A stretch of 64,000 nucleotides of DNA from NCBI GenBank assembly GCA_948567375.1, contig OX419757.1, positions 1,426,001 to 1,490,000 on the forward strand, in the 5' to 3' direction. This document shows positions 37,265 to 48,811 of this stretch, piece by piece. The notes under the pieces are model-generated. The model saw only the letters and a list, made by a program, of their open reading frames with translations, had not been told where the DNA came from and did not search any database. This DNA comes from Lunularia cruciata (taxonomy: Eukaryota > Streptophyta > Marchantiopsida > Lunulariales > Lunulariaceae). How positions within the stretch are numbered: the first letter of the stretch is position 1; every line of letters begins with the position of its first letter. Position numbers and translations under genes: made by a program.

Positions 37265-37740
37265 TTTTTAAAAAAATTTAAAAAAATTAAAGATTTAATA
37301 GAGATAAAAATAAAAGTTTATACAATAACTTTTGTAAGTAATTTAAATTTAATATTTATTTTAAATTTTATTTAAATGATTCAGAAAGGAATCCAAGCAA
37401 AAAGTATTGATTAATTTTAAAAGGAATCCAAACATAAAATGTTAAGTAATTTTAACTTATTTATTTATTTTAAATTTTATTTAAATGATTCGAGAATGAA
37501 TCCAAGCAAATCGTCAAGAAAGTGTGGAAAGGTGCAAGAAAATACCTGAGGATGCATGGCTTTTCATTTCAATGAGGAAAGCGCTTAGTGGTGTTCGTTG
37601 GCATTGATTTTTAAATAAAATTTTGCAAGTATTAAAATATATTGGTAGTTTAATTTGTCAGTCCATATCATCTATTTGATTTAATATTATTAAATTATTA
37701 TATAATAAACTATTTATAAATAAAAATTAATCTTTAAAAA
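37265..37740. repeat. AT-rich block with direct repeats, at the broken 5' edge of FAB1
   Basis: The composition changes abruptly from FAB1 coding sequence to A/T-rich DNA near 37262. A segment running TTTATTTTAAATTTTATTT.. to ..GAATCCAAGCAAA occurs at about 37354-37402 and again at about 37463-37510, a 109-bp period. A shorter related GGAATCCAAACA lies between them. No splice acceptor with a clear polypyrimidine tract is evident at the FAB1 edge. Confidence 0.7.
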
Positions 37741-39870
37741 TGAATAGAACTTTATATGAATTTATTCATGAAAATTTATTTAGTAAAGTTTTTTTATTCA
37801 TTTGTAAATTTGAAAACTTGGAGAATAACAACCATGGCCATAGCTTTCCAATTGGCTGTGTTTGCGCTAATTGCTATTTCATTTCTTCTAGTAATTGGTG
37901 TACCAGTCGTATAAATTCACTAAAATATTGTAAAATTTATTATTTTCCTCTATTTCAAAACCCCCTAATAGGGTGTTTCAAGCTTGGCTTTCAGCTCCCC
38001 GTATTTGTTTTCCGGGAATTTACGAGTGATATCTTCAAATGTTGCGGGATGTGCGAAGAGAATCCATTTATCTTACGCGGATGAACTCCCGTAACCTCCT
38101 GTAATGTGACGGGAAATTGAAAACGTGAGCTTTTACAGGTCGCGGTAAGTTCCATGGACCTCCCGTGGAACTTAGTTATCTAAAAAGTACTCCCGAAATA
38201 GTGACCCGAAAAGAAACCAACTGAATTTGGTCTTTTAGTGGATCAGTCTCGCCGATTATGTCTTGCAGCTTTAGTTCCAAAACTTCCACGAGAAGATAGG
38301 CATTTTTCTCATTTGCAAAACACATGACGCAATGCATCCAGATCAACTTGTGAGAAGAAATCACACATGATCAGCAAAAGACCATCTCCCTGCATAAGCT
38401 GCATTTGCTTCCGCCACTCCCGTTAGAGGCATAGAGGTCGATCCTCAGTCATTGGGGAGCGTGAAAGGAAATGTGACCCCGGAGGTGACACAACATATGA
38501 ATATGTTTTCTCAATATACTTGTTTCAATAAACAATCAACCTCCACGATCTCACGCCCATCTTCCCGATTGTGACCTTGCAACAAAACTTTCACTCTTCC
38601 CGTCTCACCTAACATCAAGACTGACCTTACTCATCCGCAAGCTATTGGTTTAGAGATATATTACCTATAGTCTTGTTTATCGTCTAGATGCATTGTGTTA
38701 ATTTAAGTTAATTTATTCAAATGCAAGGTTGTATTTTCTTTAAAAGAGAGCAAATTCTCACACCTAAATATCCTACCCTTAGTCGCATACTCCGTAACAA
38801 ATCTTCCTAGATGTTCTCTAATATAAGTGCTTAGACTTTCTTCACTGATGTCAATCTTACATAAACATTTCAAATCCGCTGTTTCTAGCTTGGCCCATAC
38901 TGTACCTAGACAGTTACAAAGCATGCAAAATGGGCCACTTCCTTTTATTAGCTTTGCTACTTCCTATATCCTACATTCTTTCAGTTAACCCATATATTAT
39001 ATGATATATTTCCCAACATATCTTCATCAACTTTCATCAAGTGGCCTCTTAGACCAGATCCGATTTGTCAAAGTTCCCCCACTCTGCAGAACTTGCCTAT
39101 CGTACTCCCCCCCTCCTCTTCTCTCTCTCTCTCTCTCTCAACCATTAGACCTGCCAAGAGCAGTGGATTACATCCCACTCAAATATTCAGTTTAGCCTTC
39201 CAAACCATGTTGTCTGGTAACAACTATCGTGTTGACCTCGATGCATGAAACCTCCCCAGGAGTTTTCGTGGAGACTTTCTACGGAACCACCTTCATTTCC
39301 GTGCGAACATGGGATCCGCCGGATACTGCTGGACTTCGAAAGCAGTTTTGGAGAACTACCCGCTATATTCGGGTATATGGTGGCATAATCACCTGATTCG
39401 CTTCCGACGAAAAATTTGGTAGACGCCGGCGATCGACAAAACGTGCCGTAAGGCTCCGAACTCTGCTGGAGTTCCCCCACCCTCGCCTTGGAAGAGTTCT
39501 CTCGTCCACGCCAAGTGCCAGACTTCGTCTTCTTTCTACTTTCTCCACGCGCACCATTCGTCGACCACTTCTCTCAACTACGGTAGAGACGTCCGGCGGT
39601 TATAGGAACAAGATGTCCTCAGCTGGGCCAACATAAAGTACTTGCAGCGAATACCTTTTCGGCAACGAACTCCCTCTTGGTATATGAGTCAACAATACAG
39701 TTGGGGCTGTGCCCAATATCCAGTGGAATAAAGCATGGAGTGAGGTTGAAGATGACAACCCGGTTGACAACCATCGTGCTACGTAGTAGTATGCCCACCC
39801 TCCAAGTCAAGCCAACGTTTACTTCATACGCATACTTTGAGGAGCAACTGGAGATGCAATAGGATAAAGA
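37741..39870. other. No recognised gene; includes a (CT)n microsatellite and a Harbinger-like end
   Basis: No recognisable domain is found in any frame. A (CT)n run lies at 39117-39139. TTTCAAAACCCCCTAA at 37954-37968 resembles the right end of the MITE at 41500-42343 (ACTGAAACCCCC then TAA). A minus-strand frame at 39363-39557 is GC-rich and starts with ATG, but I cannot assign it. Confidence 0.4.
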
Positions 39871-39873
39871 GAA

Positions 39874-40630
39874 ATTTCACAATATGATCTTGTTTCGGGT
39901 GGTATTTCCATTTATAGATATTTCATTATATGACCTTGTTTCAAAAACATCTACCTGCAAAAGTCACTGTGAAATGAGAGTCGCTTGTGAAATTGCTCTC
40001 AGTAGAGATCTCGGCGCCGGTCCCATTTTGACATATTCAGGTTGCTCAAGAACTAGATCCTGCTGACATCGATCACACTTCCACAATTTTATGCAGCTGC
40101 GGCGATCAGGAGCAGAACATGAAATGTATGAGATAGTCAGCTCATCTCCAGCTCCAAGGTTTTGGATCGCTCTCACACAAACAGAGCTTTTCCAACAAAC
40201 ATAATTAATTAATCACAATAGTGATTCATGAACTAAAACCTCAACTAAACCCTGAACAAAAACTAGAACTAAACTTCAGTTTTTCCTATTGATCAATTTC
40301 ACATACTCGAATCATGGGTTCTTTTGCAAGCTGAATGTGTCTCCTCTTGTCTCCAACTTCTTGTTTACTTAGATAAAACTTGCAACCAGGTTCTTCAGAG
40401 TCTCTGTTTGTGTCAATGTAGCTAATTTCAAAGCGGGTAGCGCATAGGTTTGCAACTAAAAAAAGAATTTATCAAAATGAGACTGGTGCACCACTTTAAC
40501 TGTAGAGAAGATCTTTACACGAGGAATTTCACGAGTGGCTCTCTGCGAGCAGATTCTCACAGGCAGTGACATATAAGTAAACAAAATCGTATAGTGAAAT
40601 ACCACCCGAAACAAGTTCGTATTGTGAAAT
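39874..40630. repeat. Inverted repeat pair flanking the SET fragment
   Basis: The 36-bp segment at 39874-39909 (ATTTCACAATATGATCTTG..) recurs as reverse complement at 40595-40630, with about three differences. A shorter related word (TTTCA.TATATGACCTTGTTTC) follows in direct order at about 39924. Similar TGA.CTTGTTTC words also occur near 35066, 40876 and 41033. They look like ends of a dispersed small transposon family. Confidence 0.7.
39964..40458 (-). pseudogene. SET-domain protein C-terminal fragment
   Basis: The minus-strand block at 40176-39964 reads IQNLGAGDELTISYISCSAP and then KLWKCDRCQQDL. This matches the end of SET domains (I..GEELTISYI) followed by a Cys pair like a post-SET region. 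A preceding block at about 40458-40310 reads ATRFEISYID and ends near ATTCGA|GTATGT, a good donor. Its acceptor side is CTTTTTTTAG. Joining the two blocks at the obvious sites puts the SET motif out of frame, so it is either mis-split or decayed. Only the C-terminal part is seen. SET proteins methylate lysines of histones or other proteins. Confidence 0.5.
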
Positions 40631-41235
40631 TGCTCCAGATAAAACATGGATGCGTCATGCGGTTAACTTCGAGCCTATGCTGTTAACTTCAGGGTCACGA
40701 TAGGGGGTTTAACCTACATCTTTCACGAGTTGCTATGGAAGTGAAAATCATTCCGTAAGACTTTAGGCGACAATCCATAGACAACACGTGGAGACTACAC
40801 GCGCTAAATTTGAGTGAGACCGTCCAGACGATAAGTAAAATTCTTTTGGAGATCGACATTAGTATTCGAAAAATTATGCAATATGAACCTGTTTTAGCTC
40901 TCGACGACCGTACGTCTTTTCCCTTGTACAGCTTGATGGGGTCTTCCTCTCCTTCATGTTATCACATGTGGTCGTCCTCTGTTTTGGCTCTCGAGTAGTA
41001 AAATGATGATCATTTTCCACACAAATTGGTTAGATGATCTTGTTTCAGTCGTGCAGCAACCAGCAACCATGAGGGATCTATCTATCGACGATCCGCTACA
41101 AAAACTAACTATCTGTAAACAATTTACGACCAAAACTTTGAACATCGAATTGTTAATGGATTTTCACACAGATATTGGCGCATCGTGTTGTAACGCTTCC
41201 ACTAGAGAAGGAGGCGACAGTGTCAATAGAAGGAA

Positions 41236-41345
41236 AAGACACAGTGGGTAAAATGGGGCTAAGCCCCGTATAGTATCCGCCTTTCCACTCATATTGACGT
41301 TCACATAAACGCATTGGAGAACCCTATGTGGCTGAAACAGAGTCA
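41236..41345 (-). mobile_element. 3' tail of a second copy of the non-LTR element
   Basis: The minus strand reads MSGKADTIRGLAPFYPLCLF around the palindromic GGGGCTTAGCCCC. This resembles the 3' end of the LINE at 42.7 kb (SGAVVQRKLY, stop, GLAPFYLFCLSL), in the same orientation. Only about 100 bp is similar, as expected for a 5'-truncated insertion. Confidence 0.5.
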
Positions 41346-41499
41346 CGTAACCGGTGTGCGGGAAAGCGTCATTTTATTACTTGAGGACCAAAACAGTTAC
41401 GTATCGCAATATTTCTCGTAGCACTTAACAACCTCTCTTATTATCGTGCCAAATTGTGCCAGATAGCAAAATTTCTCTTCAATGATTAACACACAATAA

Positions 41500-42343
41500 G
41501 GGGGGTTCAGTTTCAGGATGTGTACGAGTTTAACGGGTAGAACCTCTAGATCCAAAAAAATTTATGGGTACCCATAAAACTGATGTGGGTTTGAAAGTGA
41601 ATGTATGGTTGAGGGTAGCGCATTACTATATAGAGTTTCAGTTTTATTGTCTTTTTGTTTATTAGCGACCATTTCTGGATATATAAAATTAAATTAAATA
41701 TCAATTTTATGAATTTTATAACATAGTAAATTTTAGGAATTCAGATTTAGGAATTCTTGTTTTTATGGGTATTCATAAAAATTTACAAACATTATTTTTT
41801 AAATTTTAAAATAAATTATGGATAAAATAGTTGTAATCAGAAATAGTTTACCGGTCATGAAAAACATAACCTCAAATATTTACGGGTAATAGGGTTCTAC
41901 AGATATCTTAAACCTAAAATACTCCTCTAGCTATTTGAAATTTTGAAGTGCCTCATATGCCCGAACATTTTTATCTTTCTCCCTTCAACAGCTATCTTTA
42001 AATCTTAAATGTTCATGGAAGGATTTGAAATTTAAAAGTGGCCACGAATACCAAGTTGGAACGTTTATGTCTTCATCCCTTCAACAGTTTTGTCATCACC
42101 TTCTCTCGAGCAAAGAGAGAATATTTCAAAAACTCTATACTTCTTTGACTTACTTTCATGTGTCCATGTGGCATTATATGTATAACTAAATGGCAAGTAA
42201 ACCCTGAGATTCATCTCATCATCGGAATCGTAAAACTAAACCCCTCTACCCATAAAGCCTTTTTCCTCTAACCGTACACAGATTTATGAGTACTCCATGC
42301 TCTCTACCCATGAAAAATCTACTTTCTGAAAACTGAAACCCCC
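41500..42343. mobile_element. Harbinger-type MITE with TAA target duplication
   Basis: The left end, GGGGGGTTCAGTTTCAGG, is the imperfect inverted complement of the right end, CTGAAAACTGAAACCCCC. TAA at 41497-41499 and TAA at 42344-42346 flank it. A 3-bp TWA duplication and G-rich terminal repeats are hallmarks of the PIF/Harbinger superfamily. The 844-bp interior has no coding capacity and is AT-rich. It contains a perfect 18-bp palindrome at 41561-41578 (TTTATGGGTACCCATAAA) and further ACCCATAAA words. Confidence 0.85.
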
Positions 42344-42682
42344 TAATGAGCCGCGTGAACAGGAAAGACTAAGGCAATGAAAAATCATGCGATGTTTTAG
42401 TTTTTGAAAATTTTCCCTCTTCTCAATGAGTGGTGGCGTGGTGACAAGATTACTATGCAGGTTCAATCCAAATTCTGATTAGAGGTATCCGTAACACCCC
42501 ATCACCCATAAAATATTTTTGGTCAAGAATATTTACACGGTATGACCTGAAAATATATTATGGCCACAAGATACTCTACTCGTAGCCCTTTCATAATCAA
42601 AAGCTTTTAGATCGGAGAAAGGGAGACTGTAGAAAACAAAAAAAATGGGAAAACCTATCAAGCCGTACAAGGGACAGACAAA

Positions 42683-45600
42683 AAAGGTAAAAAGGGGCTA
42701 AGCCCTAATAGAGTTTTCTCTGCACTACTGCACCTGAAATATCCAAGCTATGCAAGTCGTATGGTCTAGAAACAAGTGGAGCATCTAAAGAAACATCACC
42801 TAGTGTGATTGCTCTCCTATGGATTGCGCCAGCCATTACCCTTTGTAAAGCAATGGATGCACGTTGTCTAAAATATGCCACAAAGTATGAGAGTGAGAGT
42901 GGTACCCCTTGGCGCCTAACATGATAAGCTCTTGTGAACTCCTTAACAAATGTGTCTAATGTCATATCCATTGCTCCATATAACTCCAAGGCTAGAGGAA
43001 CAAAGAGGTGACCTCACAATATGCCCCTATACTTAGAGACCTTGCAACCTACTGCTACAATTGCCGCCCATCTAGGGAGATGGGTAATCACTCCCTCCAA
43101 AATTGTATCCCGCGTAGGATCCGTAATCACGACATCCGCTACTATCACCTAATCATCTCTAACCAAGTACAAGTCTGCCTTGCTACATGTCATTTGCAAA
43201 GCATATGAACCTTCAAGCCAAGTATCCACTCTCTCGTGCCATAGCAAACATTATGCTCCTAATAGCATCATGGGTAGTTATCCTCTATCATGCAAAAGGA
43301 CACCATGTCATATGGACCGTTGTTGCATCTAGTGTAGAACCACACTCACAAGTGAGTAATGAAGATATAGATGGGTGGACCAAACCTAGGCAAAACTTCA
43401 TCATTGTAGAGAAAGTAGCTAGTGCAAGTCAAAATACCCTAATGCACGGTCAAGCTAGGATCCAAGAGCCTATACCCTTGCTGGAGCAAGAGCAAAGATG
43501 TGCTTTGGTAGCCTGAGGAATGGATGAGTCAACTAAGAGAGAATGTAACATATGCTCATATTATTGCTCCATCAAGGAAGATTGTAAACCTCTAGTCCAA
43601 TCTGACAATAGTGAAGCAAAAGATGGAAAGTCCTTGCATGTCCGTGGGGATAGACTATCTCTTGTTTGCCGCAATAGTATTTGGAGAGAAAAGGATCCTT
43701 CTTCCATCTCTATCACATAAGTCTCCAAAATCGGCCTATCAACAACCACAAAATGAGAGGAAAATAGTGGTGCCAAGAGAGCTCAACTACCCAAAAATGC
43801 TATAAGTACCATCTCCTCCATAGATAGCAAGCCAACCTCTCCACACAAGATTGGCAGAGCCATTTGTCTATGTGTTAAATCCCCTATCACACTCAAATGT
43901 CTCTAGTCCAATAATATCACCAAAGACTCCCATAATCTTCCTATCAAAGGCTCTCATACGTGATAGGAAGGACAAGGAGAGGGGGAATTGTACGGATGAG
44001 ATAAGTCGGTCAACAAGAAATACTATAAGAGAGTATACCAAATGCCACCTACGGATCTCCTAGTAATGGAAGGTCATCCACATGGAGAACATCCTTTGCA
44101 AGAGTCACGTCTAAGAAGCGTGTGTTAAAATCCTCGGATCCGACTTGCACTCCAAGAACACATAGTCCATATGTAGATGTGATACACCTTTCTAGAAGCT
44201 CAAGGTGGGGAGGGAGACCTAAAAGGTATCATGCTCAACACTTTGACACCTTGACTCTCAATCCTACTAAATATAGCTTGATAGTCAAGTGGTCAAAGGC
44301 CTTTCTAATCTGATCTACAAGACCAACAATGTATGTATCATCTGCCAAGGAGGAAAATACACAACTTGGCATGGCCACAATAGTAGATAGGAGAGCTCTA
44401 AAGTGGGCCATGGCAAATAATAATTTCCTTGACGTGTACCAATAGCTAACTCCAGACGATGATTCCTTCCTGTGAAAAATCATGTTGGTAATAAAGGGAA
44501 GCAAGAGAGTCATAAAAAAACCGCACAAAAGGAATAAGACTCACTAAGAATCCACCATCCTCCGTAAGCCCTCTGAAGGTGGATGCCCATAAGATACTAA
44601 TAAAAGTGTTCTCAACATCCACTTGTAGGACAATTCACTCTGGATGGATATCTAGGAGTGCCCTAATGCCTAGAGATATAGCCTCACATCCTCTACTCCA
44701 AACTGATGTGGATTGAGGTGTTGTCAAAATTGAGAATGATATTGAAGAACAATAGTATGACTGACCAAATGCAAAAAGATCTCTCCACTAGCAATGGGTC
44801 TAATGCACCTTGTGTCACGAGAAGTTGACTAGCACCTAACATTCAACTAATAGACATATGAATGTCTCCTCTGGCTACTACTACAACCACCAGAAACAAC
44901 TCGGTAAAACCACTAGAAAGATCATTTGCCTAAAAGCAATCTCTAAGGTGCTCACATACCATCTTTGATAAGCTCCTTGAGGAAAGGCAAGGGGTAGTGC
45001 ACAATGCTTGTGCAAAAAGTGACCTATCAATACATAAAGGTTGCTCATGCTGATAATCTAAGACCTCTAGTGATAGTCCCTCTGCTACCATAAGATGTAG
45101 TGAGCATAGGGAAGAGATAGTCTCATCAGTAGGACCAGCCATAAACAAAGGGTGTAGCACTCGTGCTACTCTATTGCTCCCGCTTGACCCAATGTCCTAC
45201 ATTGTTGTAATTGAGTGGACTTTGTGATATCTTGTGGCAAAAAATATCTCCTAAAATGTGGAGCCCTAATAGACTCCTCCTAAAGGGCCACACAATCCCT
45301 CGCTTAGAATCAAAAAATTCTAGTAGCAACCTCTCTATGCCCCACATATCCCCCTTTAGCATAACAAAGACACCATCAAAGGAGTAAGAGGAATAGGAAC
45401 CATGTTAGCTTGTCCAAGGGATCACGCGCCAAACAATCAAGTGGTATGCAAAAAGCCTATCTAGCCTCATCATGGAGTGTGCGGGGTAGCCTATGGAATA
45501 GATGTGTACATGAAAAACTAGTCTCAAATACAAAATGCAACTTGCTTGAGAAGCTAACCACTCTCACGACTCGATCAGTATCCCTCGAACGGTCAACAAA

Positions 45601-45896
45601 GGGATAGAAGAAGTGTGTGTAATCTCAAGTCTCACTATTGTTGATATGAATACTTGCCTCACATGTGCATCCCAAATGGTCCAATCATAGTCCTTATGTA
45701 TCCTTCCCACATGGGTCTTTACCCCTTGCAAGGCAAAATGTTGATGATACACCAAGCATGGTGTATCTCGAGTCGCTCTAGACGGCACCACATGGAGAGG
45801 TGTAGCCATGGCTAGCATAAGAATAATGGTAGTAACACATGATACTCCTCTCCATATCTCCCCATACCTGCAAAACCACAACACATCACATCCCAA
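42683..45896 (-). mobile_element. Decayed non-LTR retrotransposon with restriction-like endonuclease
   Basis: On the minus strand, 5' to 3', I can follow several blocks across stops and shifts. First is a degenerate C2H2 finger (CLVYHQHFALQGVKTHVGRI, about 45770-45700). RT follows: IRPIASGEIFLHLVSHTIVL, then HLNPHQFGVE, then LADDTYIVG at about 44330-44350 where YADD is expected, then VSKC. A Cys-His motif (CECGSTLDATTVHMTWC) comes next, then ITTHDAIRSIMFAMARESG. The C-terminal region reads ADVVITDPTRDTIL, KVSKYRGIL, HLFVPLALELYG and IALQRVMAGAIHRRA. That C-terminus resembles the restriction-like endonuclease domain of early-branching non-LTR elements. It ends near 42709, followed by a GGGGCTTAGCCC palindrome. 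It is not functional. Confidence 0.7.
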
Positions 45897-47280
45897 CTTA
45901 CATAAGAAAATATAATTATAATAATATTATAAATTAATTAATTAATATAACATTATAAATTTGCATAACTTTCAATTTCAACCTCCAAAATTTTTTAATT
46001 AAATTCTAATGGAACTTAATCATGAAAACCAAGAGATTATTTTTTACCCATCACTATCAATGTATAATGATCACTCCCCATGATTTTCTACTCAATTCTG
46101 CATAGTCTTCAATCTAAGTACCCAGGGAACCAAAATTGGAAAAATGAACAGAATAGATTATTCACTCAAGTGCTATATGCTAGTGAGCGCTCAGAAACTA
46201 TATATTTTTCCTCTCACATCTCTCCCTCCCTTCTCTCCCCCCACTGCATTCTTAAGTGGTCGATCCCAAATTATCCATAAAATGCTTTAAGCTTACAAGC
46301 TTTATAAAAACGTTTTACATCAATAGAAAGTTTTACAAGTCTTTACAAAACCTCATATACACTTAAACTGAAAACCCCTGATGCAGCCGTAAAACCACTT
46401 CCGTAGTTTACGGAAGTGGACTAGTTCCGGATGGATATTTGCGGATAAACCTTCAAGACACCCCGTAACACTTTACGGGACCGGGGATCGTTTCACGGAT
46501 TCGCCACGCATTTCCGTAATGGCCCAATTGAAGCCCCCAAATGTACTTCTGTAGGGTCCGAAGTAACAGATGGGATCCACAACGATGAACCATGGATAAG
46601 TCAGACTTCAGCTCGACGTTTTGCAAAAGAAGACAAACACTGTGGGGAATTAGATTCGTCAAGAAATGGTCATACCCACATCTTTCTATATTTTAGTTAG
46701 AGGAATTTGTCAAGATGAGGTCATTTACACCCTCTGGCGATTTTCTCTTCCTCCAGTACTACTATTGCCTCGAGAGAGATACACTTACAATTTCGATTTG
46801 TCTTCCTTCGTCTTCCTTCGTCTTCCCTCCTTCTCTATATCATCATAACAGTAGGAATAGTCGACGAGGCTGTGTGAGTGTGATCCACAAAGCAAAGCAA
46901 AAGTGAGAGGATACACGAACTTACCTGACTCTGTTGTAAGTCTAGTAAAGAACCCATTAATTTACGACCGAAACTTGCATGTGCTTGAATACGAGGCTTT
47001 TAGATAACTCCTCTGGTTAACAAAGTCCTTCTCATCCGTGAGGGTGCTACTAAATTTACTTTGCAATGAAGCTGGTCGAAAATGGGGGTTGGTGAGAAAA
47101 GCAACTCGGTAAGAGAGACGTAAGCTACAAATGAGCCTCGCATAATAAAGTAGCAAAAAGGTAGTGTCACACTGTTGTAAAATTTCAGCAAGAAAGGGCC
47201 TACAGATGGGTTGACTCAACTACTGTACTGTGCAGCATAAATATTGGGCTCACTCCACTCTAGAAAGAAGGTGACATTAC

Positions 47281-47519
47281 CTGTTGCAGAAGAAAAGAAA
47301 ATCACGCCGGAGGAGCCTCCGGAACTCAAAAGTACCGGCCGGTGATTCGTTGCGAGACTGACCGGGGTGTACCGAACTTCGTCGGGAATGAAACAGGTGA
47401 GTAAGCATGCAGTAAGATTCTCGATAATGGAGAACAATCCCCGAGGTTTGCTGGCAAAACCCCAGTAAAGCCCCCGGGGATTCCATGTTTACCCAAGAGA
47501 TCTCCCCGAGCTTCGCCAT
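47281..47519 (-). CDS. Possible first exon of an unknown gene
   Basis: An ATG at 47519 opens a frame of about 80 codons (MAKLGEISWVNMESPGALLG), ending at CTGCAACAG|GTAATG, a good donor. The sequence is GC-rich compared with its surroundings. Another potential donor, GAGTCAG|GTAAGTTC, lies further along the same strand near 46923. I know of no family with this sequence and found no clear following exon, so it may be non-coding. Confidence 0.22.
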
Positions 47520-48690
47520 CCGTCAGATGAAGGCAACCGGGGTAACAGTGAACCCCACGGTATAGTTAGGAATGTCGAAGAGACTACAAAGAGGAAACCT
47601 GGTTGGAAAGGATCGGAAGCTACCGCAGCAGCTCCACCTCTACTGTAAAGTCAAGCAGATGACTTCTCAGTCACCAATTCACTCTACGTACTAAGTTGGA
47701 TTGCAAGACAAAATAGCTGCCGCCTAAAGGACCCAGTCACATCCAAGGACCCACATCTCAAGGAGCATAAGACCTGGCCAGGGAAAGAGGGGCCTGAATG
47801 AGCTGCAGAGTGTAGCAACCATCCAATTATTTATCCATCCCTATACCCATACATTTTTGGTTCCCTCTGAGGAGGTATTGTATGAAAAAGATGGGGCCAA
47901 GGGGCGACCAATCAGTTCCAATAGCTGAAGTAACAGTACTGCAGTCTGCTCTTAGGAAATATCACGTCCCACTGTGCATTTCATATTATAGCAGTCAATA
48001 TTGTCGGACGGTTTCTTTCTTGAAATAGCAATATAAAGATAATGCGACAAGATATATCGTCGTGATGATATGGTCCACAGTGTGTAAAAGTTACAAATAT
48101 AGAATTTATTCTGGGCCTCAAAATATTGTAGAACTAATTCGTATATTGTTCACTCCTAATACCATGGGGCCCCCACCTTTACTGATGTGGTATCAGTGCC
48201 TCCAGTGATATGATGAAATGCAGCGTGGGACTCCCTTTTGCTTCAGTGAACTCATTGGGAATTTCAAATCTTGCTTAAGGAGAAAGCAAAGCTTGATTAA
48301 TTTCGCCACCCACTTGTAGGATTTACTTTGTCAATTATATACATGCGACAGTATCCTTGCAGTTGTCTTTGCATAATCGAACATATCTATCAAACTAAAT
48401 GCACTAGGCCAACACTATTTGAGAGTATTCGCAGTACATGGCAGATTTCCCATCATTTGTTGTCTATTAAAAGATGAGAGATGAGAAAGAAAACTTGATG
48501 GCGACGGGTAATAATACTCCAACCTCCTTCTTAGATGTTTGTGATGTGTACCTAATGACTTTGGCATTGCAAGACTGTGTCAACTTCCACCTTTGTTTCG
48601 AGTCGTTGAAAGATAGGGTAGAAGCCTCTGGAACCCTTTCTTTTCTAGTTTTTCTTGTGGGAATGAAAATCACTCCTCCGCTTGGCTTAC

Positions 48691-48811
48691 TTTATCTTCG
48701 ACTTTAATCGCGGCATTCTCAACCGGATACTTCGCACGTTTCTCAAACCAGTCGTTATTTGGATTTTTGCTGGCCACTATACTCTGCGTTTCTGGACAAA
48801 ACAGCCAATTA
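48691..48811 (-). CDS. Possible internal exon of an unknown gene
   Basis: A strong acceptor (TTTTTATTCTCAG) precedes 48811 and a donor (GATAAA|GTAAGCC) follows 48691. The 121 bp between read as 40 codons without a stop, including NWLFCPETQSIVASKNPNND and AAIKVEDK. Composition and splice signals suggest a real exon, but I cannot name the protein or find partner exons. Confidence 0.28.

Noticed and set aside
39619-39810. Minus-strand frame with GHSPNCIVDSYTKREFVA, resembling the NHS..PN motif of SET domains
   Set aside because: It lies downstream of the C-terminal SET motif on the same strand, which is the wrong order, and the similarity is too short.
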